A stretch of DNA of 64,000 bases from Streptomyces collinus (GTDB lineage: Bacteria > Actinomycetota > Actinomycetes > Streptomycetales > Streptomycetaceae): assembly GCF_031348265.1 (NCBI RefSeq), contig NZ_CP133771.1:6572001-6636000 (forward strand), written 5' to 3'. The notes below the pieces were generated by a model. That model was not told where the DNA came from. It made no database searches and saw only the letters and a program-made list of their open reading frames with translations. Both the position numbers and the translations under genes were made by a program. How positions within the stretch are numbered: position 1 is the first letter of the stretch; every line of letters begins with the position of its first letter. Of the stretch, positions 8,732 through 19,427 are shown one piece after another.

Positions 8732-8765
8732 CATGGACAGTCGAATCAAGTCCAGGGAGGAAGTC

Positions 8766-9926
8766 ATGTCCGTGAAAAGGTCAGCAGCCACTCTTGTCGA
8801 AGCGCCTCGGGGGCTTGCCGGTGTCGTCGTCACCGACACCCGGATCGGTGATGTCCGCGGTCTGGAGGGCTTCTACCACTACCGCCAGTACTCCGCCGTC
8901 GACCTCGCGCGGACCCGCGGCTTCGAGGACGTCTGGCACCTGCTCGTACACGGCGAACTGCCGGACGCCGAGCGGAGTGCGGCCTTCGCGGCCGAGACCG
9001 CGGCACTGCGGCGCCTGCCCGACGAGGTGCGAGCGGCGCTGCCGGCCATCGCAGCGGCCGGTGGGCGCTCCGGGCCGCTGGCCGGGATGCGTACCGCGCT
9101 GTCGCTGCTGGGTGCGGCGAAGGGATTCCGCCCCGTGTACGACATCGACGCCGACCGGCGCCGCAGGGACACGATCGAGGCCGCCGCGGCCGTACCGACG
9201 CTGCTCACCGCACTGCACCGGCTGGGCAGGGGGCTGGAACCGGTGGAGCCGCGGGAGGACCTGACCTACGCGGCGAACTACCTCTACATGCTGACCGGTT
9301 CGGTGCCGGCCGAGCGGCATGCGCGGGCGATCGAGCAATACTTGATCTCAACCATTGATCACGGATTCAATGCATCCACCTTCACGGCCCGGGTCATCGC
9401 TTCGACGGGCGCGGACGTGGCGGCATGCCTCGCCGGGGCGGTGGCGGCGCTGTCGGGCCCGTTGCACGGGGGCGCGCCCAGCCGGGCTCTGGACACCCTG
9501 GACGCGATCGGCACCCCGGACCGTATCGATCCCTGGGTGCGCCAGCGGGTGCTCGCCGGTGAGCGCATCATGGGGTTCGGGCACGCGATCTACCGCACGG
9601 AGGACCCGCGGTCCCGGATGCTGCGCGAGGTCGCCCAGGGGTTCGGCGGGCCGCGGGTGGACTTCGCCGTCGAGGTCGAGCGTCACATCGAGGCGATTCT
9701 GGCGGAGCTGAAGCCCGGGCGGGAGCTGCACACCAACGTCGAGTACTACGCGGGTGTGGTCATGGAACTCTGCGGTCTGCCTCGCGAGATGTTCACCCCG
9801 ACCTTCGCTGCCGGCCGGGCGGTGGGCTGGAGCGCCAACATCCTGGAGCAGTCGGAGGACTCGAAGATCATCAGGCCGGTGGCGCGGTATGTGGGGCCGG
9901 AGGCGCCGGCGCCTGTGCCGGACTGA
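8766..9926 (+). CDS. Citrate synthase family enzyme
   Basis: A 386-residue citrate/2-methylcitrate synthase that condenses oxaloacetate with acetyl-CoA (or propionyl-CoA). The ATG at 8766 follows a strong AGGGAGGAAG ribosome binding site. Family landmarks: RTRGFEDVWHLLVHGELP, the histidine motifs GPLHGGAPSRA and GFGHAIYRTEDPRSR, and the C-terminal PREMFTPTFA...RAVGWSANILEQ region. At the usual catalytic Asp position the sequence reads HTNVEYYAG, with Glu replacing Asp. It is divergent from an HTH-citrate synthase fusion across a repeat-rich operator. Whether it is the main TCA enzyme or a methylcitrate synthase cannot be settled from the sequence. Confidence 0.9.
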   Translation: MSVKRSAATLVEAPRGLAGVVVTDTRIGDVRGLEGFYHYRQYSAVDLARTRGFEDVWHLLVHGELPDAERSAAFAAETAALRRLPDEVRAALPAIAAAGGRSGPLAGMRTALSLLGAAKGFRPVYDIDADRRRRDTIEAAAAVPTLLTALHRLGRGLEPVEPREDLTYAANYLYMLTGSVPAERHARAIEQYLISTIDHGFNASTFTARVIASTGADVAACLAGAVAALSGPLHGGAPSRALDTLDAIGTPDRIDPWVRQRVLAGERIMGFGHAIYRTEDPRSRMLREVAQGFGGPRVDFAVEVERHIEAILAELKPGRELHTNVEYYAGVVMELCGLPREMFTPTFAAGRAVGWSANILEQSEDSKIIRPVARYVGPEAPAPVPD

Positions 9927-10228
9927 GGGGAAGCGCCGCCGGGTGGAGGGCTGGGCCGGCGATGCGAGGCGGTAGTCCTCAGGCGCGGTGGTGCGCGTGA
10001 AGCTGTAACTCCAGGGAGCCGAGCGGCTCCGATCGGAGGGGAGGCGCACGGAGGGCAGTGCGAGTCGCGCAGACCGGCGCCCTGCCCGACGTCTGTCCCG
10101 TGAGTGGTGCTGACGGCCGTTCACTTCGGTGTGGATCTTTTGGCTCGTATCCTGGGGCGGCATCCCCATTTCCCACGTGTGCCGGGAACGCGAGCCGGTG
10201 CACGCGTCGGCGCGAGAGAGGTCGCACG
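9927..10228 (+). other. 302-base intergenic region before cobW-like gene
   Basis: No convincing gene on either strand. It presumably carries the promoter of the downstream GTPase gene; the stretch around 10118-10150 is relatively AT-rich but I cannot fix -35/-10 boxes. I looked for a Zur-type inverted repeat and found none I could support. Confidence 0.4.
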
Positions 10229-11373
10229 GTGAGCCAGCCGAGTCCGAAACCGCAGCAGATCCCGGTCGTCGTCCTGGCCGGATTCCTCGGCTCGGGAAAG
10301 ACCACCCTGCTCAATCACCTCCTGCACCGCAGTGGCGGCAGCCGTATCGGCGCCATCGTCAACGACTTCGGGGCGATCGAGATCGACGCGATGGCCGTGG
10401 CGGGAGCGCTCGGCGACTCGACGGTCTCCCTGGGCAACGGCTGCCTGTGCTGTGCCGTCGACGCGAGCGAACTGGACCAGTACCTGGAGCGGCTCGCGGA
10501 GCCCTCCCTCGGCATCGACGTCATCGTCATCGAGGCCAGCGGTCTCGCCGAGCCGCAGGAACTCGTACGGATGCTGCTGGCCAGCGAGCATCCCGGGGTC
10601 GTGTACGGAGGACTCGTCGAGGTCGTCGACGCCGTCGAGTTCGACGACACCCGTGCCCGGCATCCCGAGATCGACCGGCATCTCGCGCTGGCCGACCTCG
10701 TCGTCGTCAACAAGCTCGACCGGGCGGCGGACGCCGAACGCGTCCTCGGGCTGGTCCGGTCCCTCGTCGACCGCGCCGCCGTCGTCCCGGCCACCTACGG
10801 CCGGATCGACCCGGAGTTCCTCTTCGACTGCCGCCCGAGCGAGGAGCGCATGGGGCAGCTCTCCTTCGACGACCTGCACGAAGACGATCTGCACGAAGGC
10901 GACCTGCGCGAAGAGGGCCTGCACCCGGAGGACCTGCCCGCAGACGCCCCCCACGCACACGCCCCGCACCAGCGCGCCGCGGACGGCCACGCCGGACACC
11001 TGCACGCCGCGTACGACAGCCTGTCGTTCGTCTCCCGGGCGCCCCTCGACCCGCGCCGGCTGATGACGTTCCTCGACAGCAGGCCCGAGGGGCTGTACCG
11101 GATCAAGGGCTACATCGACTTCGGGCCGCACGACGCCCGCAACCGTTACGCCGTCCACGCCGTCGGGCGGTTCCTGCGCTTCTACCCGGAGCCCTGGCCG
11201 GACGGCGGCGAACGCCTCACGCAGCTGGTCCTCATCGGCTCGGGGATCGACGCCGCCGCGCTCGAGAAGGAGCTGGAGGCGTCCGCGAGCGACGCCCCAC
11301 ACGCCGACGAGCACGGCATGTGGGGCGTCCTGCGGTACGTACGCGACCCCGAGGAGCAGGCCGCGGACCCGGC

Positions 11374-11377
<4 letters not shown>
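10229..11377 (+). CDS. CobW/G3E-family GTPase (putative metallochaperone)
   Basis: A 382-residue GTPase of the CobW/COG0523 group, predicted to bind GTP and a divalent metal (often Zn2+) and deliver it to client enzymes. Walker A is GFLGSGKTTLLN (18-29), the metal motif CXCC is GNGCLCCAV (Cys73, 75, 76), EASGLAEP is the switch region and VNKLDRA the guanine-specificity loop. The start is the GTG at 10229. Between the GTPase and C-terminal CobW domain lies an unusual linker of five acidic pentapeptides (DDLHE, DDLHE-like units, about residues 210-238) running into a His-rich stretch (APHAHAPHQRAADGHAGHLHA), a probable metal reservoir. The C-terminal domain (LYRIKGYIDF onward) is complete. It converges on parC, the two stop codons sharing the tetramer CTAG. 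Confidence 0.88.
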
Positions 11378-13827
<2,450 letters not shown>

Positions 13828-14202
13828 CGCTGCCGGCTCCTCCTGTTACTGGTCGCTCGCCTACGGGGCGTTCCTGCCGGTGAGGAGACGTCGATCGTGC
13901 CCGGCCCATCGGGCCCTGCGCGCGCTCGCCCACTCGTCACCGGCCGCCCCTGCGGCTCGCTCATGCTGCTGCGATCCGGATCTGACGCCGACCATTGTGG
14001 ACCGCCGCACTGACAACCGGGACCAGGGCCCGGTCTCCGACGCCTGTCGGGCCCTACCGAGCCCGGCGAGGACGGTCCCCCGTGCTCGCTCTCGGCGTAC
14101 GCCGCCCGGGAACTTCACCAGGGCTTCGCACGCTTGCATACAGTGGCAGGACCGGCAGGAATCCGCGGTTGTGAAGACCGCTCCGCGATCGAAGGGACGT
14201 AC
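13828..14202. other. Divergent intergenic region, parC / M16 protease
   Basis: A 375-base region between divergent genes. It holds the parC ribosome binding site at its left end and a GAAGGGA site before the M16 start at its right end. I see no additional gene, and no repeat or operator I can defend. Confidence 0.5.
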
Positions 14203-15552
14203 ATGCCCATGGGTCACACGGCCACAGCCCAGGCAGGCTCCGGGGGCCTGACAGCGACCGAGCACCGCCTGGCCAACGGCCTGCGCGTGGTGCTCTCCGA
14301 GGACCACCTGACCCCGGTCGCCGCGGTGTGCCTCTGGTACGACGTCGGCTCGCGCCACGAAGTCAAGGGACGCACCGGCCTGGCTCACCTTTTCGAGCAC
14401 CTGATGTTCCAGGGTTCCGCCCAGGTCAAGGGCAACGGTCACTTCGAGCTCGTCCAGGGCGCGGGCGGCTCGCTGAACGGCACCACCAGCTTCGAGCGGA
14501 CCAACTACTTCGAGACCATGCCCACCCATGAGCTGGAGCTCGCCCTCTGGCTGGAGGCCGACCGCATGGGCTCGCTGCTGACGGCGCTCGACGACGAGTC
14601 GATGGAGAACCAGCGGGACGTCGTCAAGAACGAGCGCCGCCAGCGCTACGACAACGTCCCCTACGGCACCGCGTTCGAGAAGCTGACCGCGCTCGCCTAC
14701 CCGGAGGGCCACCCCTACCACCACACCCCGATCGGCTCCATGGCCGACCTGGACGCGGCGACCCTGGAGGACGCGCGGGCGTTCTTCCGCACCTACTACG
14801 CACCGAACAACGCCGTGCTCTCCGTGGTCGGCGACATCGACCCGGAGCAGACCCTCGCCTGGGTGGAGAAGTACTTCGGCTCCATCCCCGGGCACGACGG
14901 CAAGCCCGCCCCGCGCGACGGCTCGCTGCCGGAGACCATCGGCGAGCAGCTGCGCGAGGTCGTCGAGGAGGAGGTCCCGGCGCGCGCCCTGATGGCCGCC
15001 TACCGGCTGCCGCACGACGGCACGCGCGCGTGCGACGCCGCCGACCTGGCCCTCACCGTCCTCGGCGGCGGCGAGTCCTCCCGCCTCTACAACCGGCTGG
15101 TGCGGCGCGACCGTACGGCCGTGGCGGCCGGCTTCGGCCTGCTGCGGCTCGCCGGGGCGCCCTCCCTGGGGTGGCTGGATGTGAAGACGTCCGGTGACGT
15201 GGAGGTTCCGGTCATCGAGACCGCCATCGACGAGGAGCTCGCCCGGTTCGCCGAGGAAGGCCCCACGGCCGAGGAGATGGAGCGCGCCCAGGCCCAGCTG
15301 GAGCGCGAATGGCTGGACCGGCTCGGCACGGTCGCCGGCCGCGCCGACGAACTGTGCCGGTACGCCGTGCTGTTCGGCGACCCGCAGCTCGCCCTGACCG
15401 CCGTCCAGCGTGTGCTGGAGATCACGGCGGAGGAGGTCCACGAGGTCGCCAAGGCCTGCCTGCGGCCCGACAACCGCGCGGTGCTCGTCTACGAGCCGAC
15501 CGCCCCCGAATCCCCCGCCGACCAGGACGAGAACGAGGAGGCGGCCCGGTGA
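14203..15552 (+). CDS. M16 zinc metallopeptidase, catalytic subunit
   Basis: A 449-residue pitrilysin/MPP-beta-like protease. The inverted zinc motif HLFEH (His62, Glu65, His66) and the distal ligand Glu144 in VKNERRQR, ~78 residues later, are all present, so it should be active. The ATG at 14203 has GAAGGGA upstream; an earlier in-frame ATG at 14134 lacks a good site. There is no signal peptide. The stop overlaps the start of a second M16 gene (GTGA), and the pair probably form a heterodimeric peptidase chamber like mitochondrial processing peptidase, degrading peptides in the cytosol. Substrates are unknown. Confidence 0.9.
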   Translation: MPMGHTATAQAGSGGLTATEHRLANGLRVVLSEDHLTPVAAVCLWYDVGSRHEVKGRTGLAHLFEHLMFQGSAQVKGNGHFELVQGAGGSLNGTTSFERTNYFETMPTHELELALWLEADRMGSLLTALDDESMENQRDVVKNERRQRYDNVPYGTAFEKLTALAYPEGHPYHHTPIGSMADLDAATLEDARAFFRTYYAPNNAVLSVVGDIDPEQTLAWVEKYFGSIPGHDGKPAPRDGSLPETIGEQLREVVEEEVPARALMAAYRLPHDGTRACDAADLALTVLGGGESSRLYNRLVRRDRTAVAAGFGLLRLAGAPSLGWLDVKTSGDVEVPVIETAIDEELARFAEEGPTAEEMERAQAQLEREWLDRLGTVAGRADELCRYAVLFGDPQLALTAVQRVLEITAEEVHEVAKACLRPDNRAVLVYEPTAPESPADQDENEEAAR

Positions 15553-16937
15553 CCGAGCTCGCCACGATGGACTTCCACCCCCGGCCGCAGTCGGGCGACG
15601 CCCGGCCGTGGGCCTTCCCCGCCCCCGAGCGCGGCACGCTCGACAACGGCCTGACGGTGCTGCGCTGCCACCGCCCCGGCCAGCAGGTCGTCGCCGTGGA
15701 GGTGCTGCTGGACGCCCCCCTGGACGCCGAGCCGGCCGGTCTCGACGGTGTGGCGACGATCATGGCCCGGGCGTTCTCCGAGGGCACCGACAAGCACTCC
15801 GCCGAGGAGTTCGCCGCCGAGCTGGAGCGCGCGGGCGCCACCCTCGACGCGCACGCCGACCACCCCGGCGTCCGGCTCAGCCTGGAGGTGCCGGCCTCCC
15901 GGCTCGCCAAGGGGCTGAACCTGATCGCCGACGCGCTGAGGGCGCCCGCGTTCGCCGACAGCGAGGTCGAGCGGCTGGTCACCAACCGCCTCGACGAGAT
16001 CCCGCACGAACTGGCCAACCCCTCCCGCCGCGCCGCCAAGGAGCTCTCCAAGGAGCTGTTCCCGTCGGACGCGCGCATGTCGCGGCCCCGGCAGGGCAGC
16101 GAGGAGACGGTCGCCGCGATCGACTCCGCTGCCGTTCGCGGCTTCTACGAGAAGCACGTCCGCCCCGCCACGGCCACCGCCGTGGTCGTCGGCGACCTCA
16201 CCGGCATCGACCTCGACGCCCTGCTCGGGGACACCCTGGGCGCCTGGACGGGCTCCTCGGCCGAGCCGCGACCCGTGCCGCCGGTGACCGCCGACGACAC
16301 CGGCCGGGTCGTCATCGTGGACCGCCCCGGCGCCGTCCAGACGCAGCTGCTGATCGGCCGGGTCGGCCCGGACCGGCACGACCGTGTGTGGCCCGCGCAG
16401 GTGCTCGGCACGTACTGCCTCGGCGGCACTCTCACCTCCCGCCTGGACCGCGTCCTGCGCGAGGAGAAGGGCTACACCTACGGCGTACGGGCGTTCGGCC
16501 AGGTCCTCAGGTCGGCCCCGGACGGCACGGGTGCCGCGATGCTCGCCATCAGCGGTTCCGTCGACACGCCCAACACCGGCCCCGCTCTGGAGGACCTCTG
16601 GACGGTGCTGCGCACCCTCGCCGCCGAGGGACTGACCGACGCCGAGCGGGACGTCGCCGTGCAGAACCTGGTCGGGGTGGCTCCGCTGAAGTACGAGACG
16701 GCCGCGGCGGTCGCGAGCACGCTGGCCGACCAGGTCGAGCAGCACCTGCCCGACGACTACCAGGCCACGCTGTACCGCCAGCTCGCCGCGACCGGCACCG
16801 TGGAGGCCACCGCGGCGGCCGTGAGCGCCTTCCCGGTGGACCGTCTGGTGACCGTCCTCGTCGGTGACGCGGCGCAGATCAAGGCACCTGTCGAGGCCCT
16901 GGGCATCGGCGAAGTCACCGTCGTCGCGGCCGAGTAG
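15549..16937 (+). CDS. M16-family protein, non-catalytic partner
   Basis: A 462-residue M16 homologue starting at the GTG that overlaps the previous stop. Where active members have HXXEH it reads MARAFSEGT, so the zinc site is absent and it should serve as the alpha-like, substrate-gripping subunit. The C-terminal domain retains REEKGYTYGVRAFG, equivalent to the Arg/Tyr-containing substrate-binding motif of M16 proteins, supporting a role in peptide binding. Translational coupling to the catalytic subunit implies a 1:1 complex. A strong terminator hairpin follows 15 bases after the stop, closing the two-gene operon. Confidence 0.88.
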   Translation: MTELATMDFHPRPQSGDARPWAFPAPERGTLDNGLTVLRCHRPGQQVVAVEVLLDAPLDAEPAGLDGVATIMARAFSEGTDKHSAEEFAAELERAGATLDAHADHPGVRLSLEVPASRLAKGLNLIADALRAPAFADSEVERLVTNRLDEIPHELANPSRRAAKELSKELFPSDARMSRPRQGSEETVAAIDSAAVRGFYEKHVRPATATAVVVGDLTGIDLDALLGDTLGAWTGSSAEPRPVPPVTADDTGRVVIVDRPGAVQTQLLIGRVGPDRHDRVWPAQVLGTYCLGGTLTSRLDRVLREEKGYTYGVRAFGQVLRSAPDGTGAAMLAISGSVDTPNTGPALEDLWTVLRTLAAEGLTDAERDVAVQNLVGVAPLKYETAAAVASTLADQVEQHLPDDYQATLYRQLAATGTVEATAAAVSAFPVDRLVTVLVGDAAQIKAPVEALGIGEVTVVAAE

Positions 16938-16951
16938 CGGCACGCGCGCAC

Positions 16952-16991
16952 AGGGGCCCTGGTTGTCTTCAAAGGCACCAGGGCCCCTTTA
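16952..16991 (+). terminator. Rho-independent-type terminator of the M16 operon
   Basis: Perfect 12-base stem AGGGGCCCTGGT (16952-16963) / ACCAGGGCCCCT (16977-16988) with a 13-base loop, followed by TTTAT. Confidence 0.85.
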
Positions 16992-17119
16992 TGTCCGAAT
17001 TGGGATGGGAGTTGCCTGTCTGCCCTGTGGGATGCGCTACAAACGCCGGGATTCGTTTGGGAATTGAAAGCGGCGCCGCTTAGCGTCGTCCGGGCTGTTC
17101 GTCAGGCAGTGCGCCGCAC

Positions 17120-17298
17120 CCGCGGCACCGGACAGTCATCGCCGAGTCCCCGTACGGCGCGAGCCAGGGGAGCCGGGGACCCACCGTAGTCCCTGGGGTG
17201 AATCGGACGCCCGCGCGAGTCGCGAGGGAGTCCGTAGGAGACCTTCCTGCTCCGAACCCGTCAGCTAACCCGGTAGGCGAGAGGGAAGGAAAGGACCA
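17120..17298 (+). promoter_or_regulatory. c-di-AMP riboswitch (ydaO/yuaA type)
   Basis: The leader of the M23 gene carries conserved blocks of the ydaO/yuaA class: GAGCCAGGGGAGCCGGGGAC (17161-17180), GGGGTGAATCGG (17215-17226 region), GGGAGTCCGTAGGAGACC, and the diagnostic CCGAACCCGTCAGCTAACC (17252-17270) followed by CGGTAGGCGAGAGGGAAGGA just before the start codon. In Streptomyces this class is known upstream of resuscitation-promoting factors and wall hydrolases and switches expression off at high c-di-AMP. The ends are approximate; the final purine block also serves as the ribosome binding site. Confidence 0.9.
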
Positions 17299-17306
17299 GC
17301 CACTAC

Positions 17307-18095
17307 ATGGCGTTCACTCGCGCCACCGGGAAGCACCGTCGTCCCAGCAGGATCCAGCGCGGCACCGCCCGCGCGGCGGGCGTCGCGGCCCTCGCCACCA
17401 CCGGCGTGATCGGCACCGTGGCGGCCCCTGCGGCCTTCGCCGCCGAGCCCAGCCCCGAGCAGACCGGTCTCACCCCGGTCGTCACCATGGGCGACACCGT
17501 GGCCCAGCAGATCGACGCCCAGGCCGTCGCGCAGCAGCAGGCCGCCGACGAGGCCGCCGCCAAGCGGAAGGCCGAGGAGGCCGCGCGCAAGCAGGCCGCC
17601 GAGTTGGCGGAGAGGGCCAAGGAAGCGGCCGAGAAGGCCCGCGAGGCCAAGGAGCGCGCCGCCCGCGAGGCCGAGCGCAAGCGCCTCAACGCCTACGTGG
17701 CCCCGATCTCCGGCTCGTACGTCTCCACCAGCTACAAGGCCAGCAGTGGCCTGTGGTCCTCCGGCAGCCACACCGGTGTGGACTTCCACGCCGCCAGCGG
17801 CACCTCCGTCCACGCGGTCGGCGCGGGCACCGTCGTCGAGGCCGGCTGGGGCGGCTCCTACGGCAACCAGATCGTGATCAAGATGAACGACGGGACGTAC
17901 ACCCAGTACGGCCACCTGTCCTCCGTCGGCGTCTCGGTGGGCCAGCAGGTCACCCCCGGCCAGCAGATCGGCCTGTCCGGCGCGACGGGCAACGTCACCG
18001 GCCCGCACCTGCACTTCGAGGCCCGTACGAGCCCCGAGTACGGCTCGGACATCGACCCGGTCGCCTACCTCCGCTCCCACGGCGTCAACGTCTGA
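17307..18095 (+). CDS. Secreted M23 (LytM-type) peptidoglycan endopeptidase
   Basis: A 262-residue exported wall hydrolase predicted to cut peptide cross-links. The twin-basic N-terminus plus hydrophobic core ends near Ala45 (AAPAAFA before AEPS), a Sec-type signal. Residues ~62-128 are a strongly charged Ala/Glu/Lys coiled coil, probably a regulatory or anchoring arm. The M23 domain (130-262) keeps the zinc and catalytic residues: His155 and Asp159 (HTGVDFH), His203 (YGHL) and HLH at 234-236 (GPHLHFEA). The ATG at 17307 follows the c-di-AMP riboswitch, linking hydrolase level to osmotic or developmental state. A clear terminator follows, so it is a single-gene unit. Confidence 0.92.
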   Translation: MAFTRATGKHRRPSRIQRGTARAAGVAALATTGVIGTVAAPAAFAAEPSPEQTGLTPVVTMGDTVAQQIDAQAVAQQQAADEAAAKRKAEEAARKQAAELAERAKEAAEKAREAKERAAREAERKRLNAYVAPISGSYVSTSYKASSGLWSSGSHTGVDFHAASGTSVHAVGAGTVVEAGWGGSYGNQIVIKMNDGTYTQYGHLSSVGVSVGQQVTPGQQIGLSGATGNVTGPHLHFEARTSPEYGSDIDPVAYLRSHGVNV

Positions 18096-18117
18096 CCGGA
18101 ACCTCCGCGCTGTTCCC

Positions 18118-18150
18118 GAAGCCCCGGCTCCCCGAGCCGGGGCTTTCGGT
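18118..18150 (+). terminator. Terminator of the M23 gene
   Basis: Stem GAAGCCCCGGCTC (18118-18130) / GAGCCGGGGCTTTC (18134-18147) with a three-base loop, 23 bases after the stop codon. Confidence 0.82.
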
Positions 18151-18284
18151 GTTTACGGCGGCAGCCTGTCCAAAAAATATCCCTGGATTCCCGAGGGCCG
18201 TCGGAAATTCCGGCTCATTGCAATAGAGTCACGGAACGGACGCCGCTCGTCGGCGTTTCACGGGGATTAATGGGGAGGTCGGTC

Positions 18285-18980
18285 ATGCGTATTCCCGCGC
18301 ACTCGGTGTGCACGGCCATCCGGGACGACATCGTCGCGGGCGTCCACGCACGCGGCAGCCGGCTCACCGAGGAACTCCTGGCGCGCCGCTACGGCGTCTC
18401 GCGGGTGCCCGTCCGGGAGGCGCTGCGCACGCTGGAGGCCGAGGGCTTCGTGGTGACCCGCCGGCACGCGGGCGCGTGCGTGGCCGAACCCACCGAGCAG
18501 GAGGCGGGCGACCTGCTGGAGATGCGCATGCTCCTGGAGCCCCTCGGCGCGGCCCGCGCCGCCCAGCGCCGCACCGAGGCGCATCTGAAGGTCCTGCGCG
18601 GCCTGGTCCGGCTGGGCCAGGAGCGGGCCCGCCGCGGCAGCAGCGACGACCTGCGCTCCCTCGGCGGCTGGTTCCACGAAACACTCGCCCAGGCCTCCGG
18701 CAGCCCCGCACTGACCTCGATGCTCACCCAGCTCCGCCACAAGATCGCGTGGATGTACGCCGTGGACGCGCCGGCCAACCCGGTGGAGTCCTGGACGGAA
18801 CACGGCGCGATCGTGGACGCGGTGGCGCGCGGGGACGGCGAGCGCGCGCGGGCGGTCACGGCGCTGCACGCCGAGCGTGCCACGGGCGCGCACCGTCTGC
18901 GCTTCGGCTCCGGCAGGGAGCCCGCCGGCGGTGTGAGGAACTCGCAACATCCCGTAAACACGGCGAGCCTGCGGCATTAA
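18285..18980 (+). CDS. GntR-family (FadR/FCD subgroup) transcriptional regulator
   Basis: A 231-residue repressor-type regulator. The N-terminal winged helix reads LTEELLARRYGVSRVPVREALRTLEAEGFV, the hallmark of GntR proteins; the all-helical FCD domain (about 85-210) contains the metal/ligand His positions in GWFHETLA and EHGAIVDA. FCD regulators usually bind small carboxylates. The ATG at 18285 is preceded by GGGGAGG at an ideal distance, favouring it over the ATG at 18270. The upstream region has a CGGAA-A-TTCCG palindrome (18202-18212) that could be an autoregulatory site. It is convergent with ptsH. The target genes are not evident. Confidence 0.88.
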   Translation: MRIPAHSVCTAIRDDIVAGVHARGSRLTEELLARRYGVSRVPVREALRTLEAEGFVVTRRHAGACVAEPTEQEAGDLLEMRMLLEPLGAARAAQRRTEAHLKVLRGLVRLGQERARRGSSDDLRSLGGWFHETLAQASGSPALTSMLTQLRHKIAWMYAVDAPANPVESWTEHGAIVDAVARGDGERARAVTALHAERATGAHRLRFGSGREPAGGVRNSQHPVNTASLRH

Positions 18981-19041
18981 CACGGCGGCCGTATACAAAG
19001 AGCAGCCAATTCGTGAGGGTCTATTTCCCGTGCCCGAAACG

Positions 19042-19059
19042 GGGAATTCTAGAATTCCC
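19042..19059. repeat. Perfect 18-base palindrome between GntR gene and ptsH
   Basis: GGGAATTCTAGAATTCCC, an uninterrupted self-complementary sequence in the convergent intergenic space. Being AT-rich at its core and lacking a loop it is a poor terminator and more like an operator or a protein-binding site; its function is unknown. Confidence 0.6.
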
Positions 19060-19082
19060 GCTCCTTGTCGGCCGGGAATGGC

Positions 19083-19117
19083 GAAGGGCTCGCCCGTTGC
19101 ATCAGGGCGAGCCCTTC
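19083..19117. terminator. Bidirectional terminator, GntR gene / ptsH
   Basis: 13-base perfect stem GAAGGGCTCGCCC (19083-19095) / GGGCGAGCCCTTC (19105-19117) with a 9-base loop, 28 bases past the ptsH stop. A second palindrome GTGCGCCGG-A-CCGGCGCAC occupies 19121-19139 directly beside it. Confidence 0.8.
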
Positions 19118-19145
19118 CATGTGCGCCGGACCGGCGCACGGGACA

Positions 19146-19427
19146 TCAGACGGTCTCGGGCAGTTCCTCGAGACCCTCGGAGACCAGCTTGGCCAGCCGG
19201 TCCAGGGCGACGTCCGCGCCCTCGGTGTCGGAGGCGAGGACGATCTCCTCGCCACCCTGGGCGCCGAGGCCCAGGACGGCCAGCATCGAGGCCGCGTTGA
19301 CGGGGTTGCCGTCAGCCTTGGCGATCGTCACCGGGACGCCTGCGGCCGTGGCGGCTCGGACGAAGATGGAGGCGGGGCGGGCGTGGAGACCCTCGGCCCA
19401 GCCGACGTTGACGCGGCGCTCAGCCAT
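19146..19427 (-). CDS. ptsH: Phosphocarrier protein HPr
   Basis: A 93-residue HPr of the phosphoenolpyruvate:sugar phosphotransferase system, carrying phosphate from enzyme I to EIIA components in the cytosol. The active-site His15 is in EGLHARPAS and the region equivalent to the Ser46 regulatory site of low-GC bacteria reads AASMLAVLGLG (Ser47). Length and fold signature are standard. ptsI and the crr-like EIIA are not adjacent, as is usual in Streptomyces. It ends at a strong bidirectional terminator shared with the GntR gene. Confidence 0.95.
   Translation of the reverse strand: MAERRVNVGWAEGLHARPASIFVRAATAAGVPVTIAKADGNPVNAASMLAVLGLGAQGGEEIVLASDTEGADVALDRLAKLVSEGLEELPETV

Noticed and set aside
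19042..19059. Palindrome as a cloning-linker artefact (it contains EcoRI and XbaI sites)
   Set aside because: It is embedded in natural-looking intergenic sequence with no vector flanks, so I treat it as genomic.
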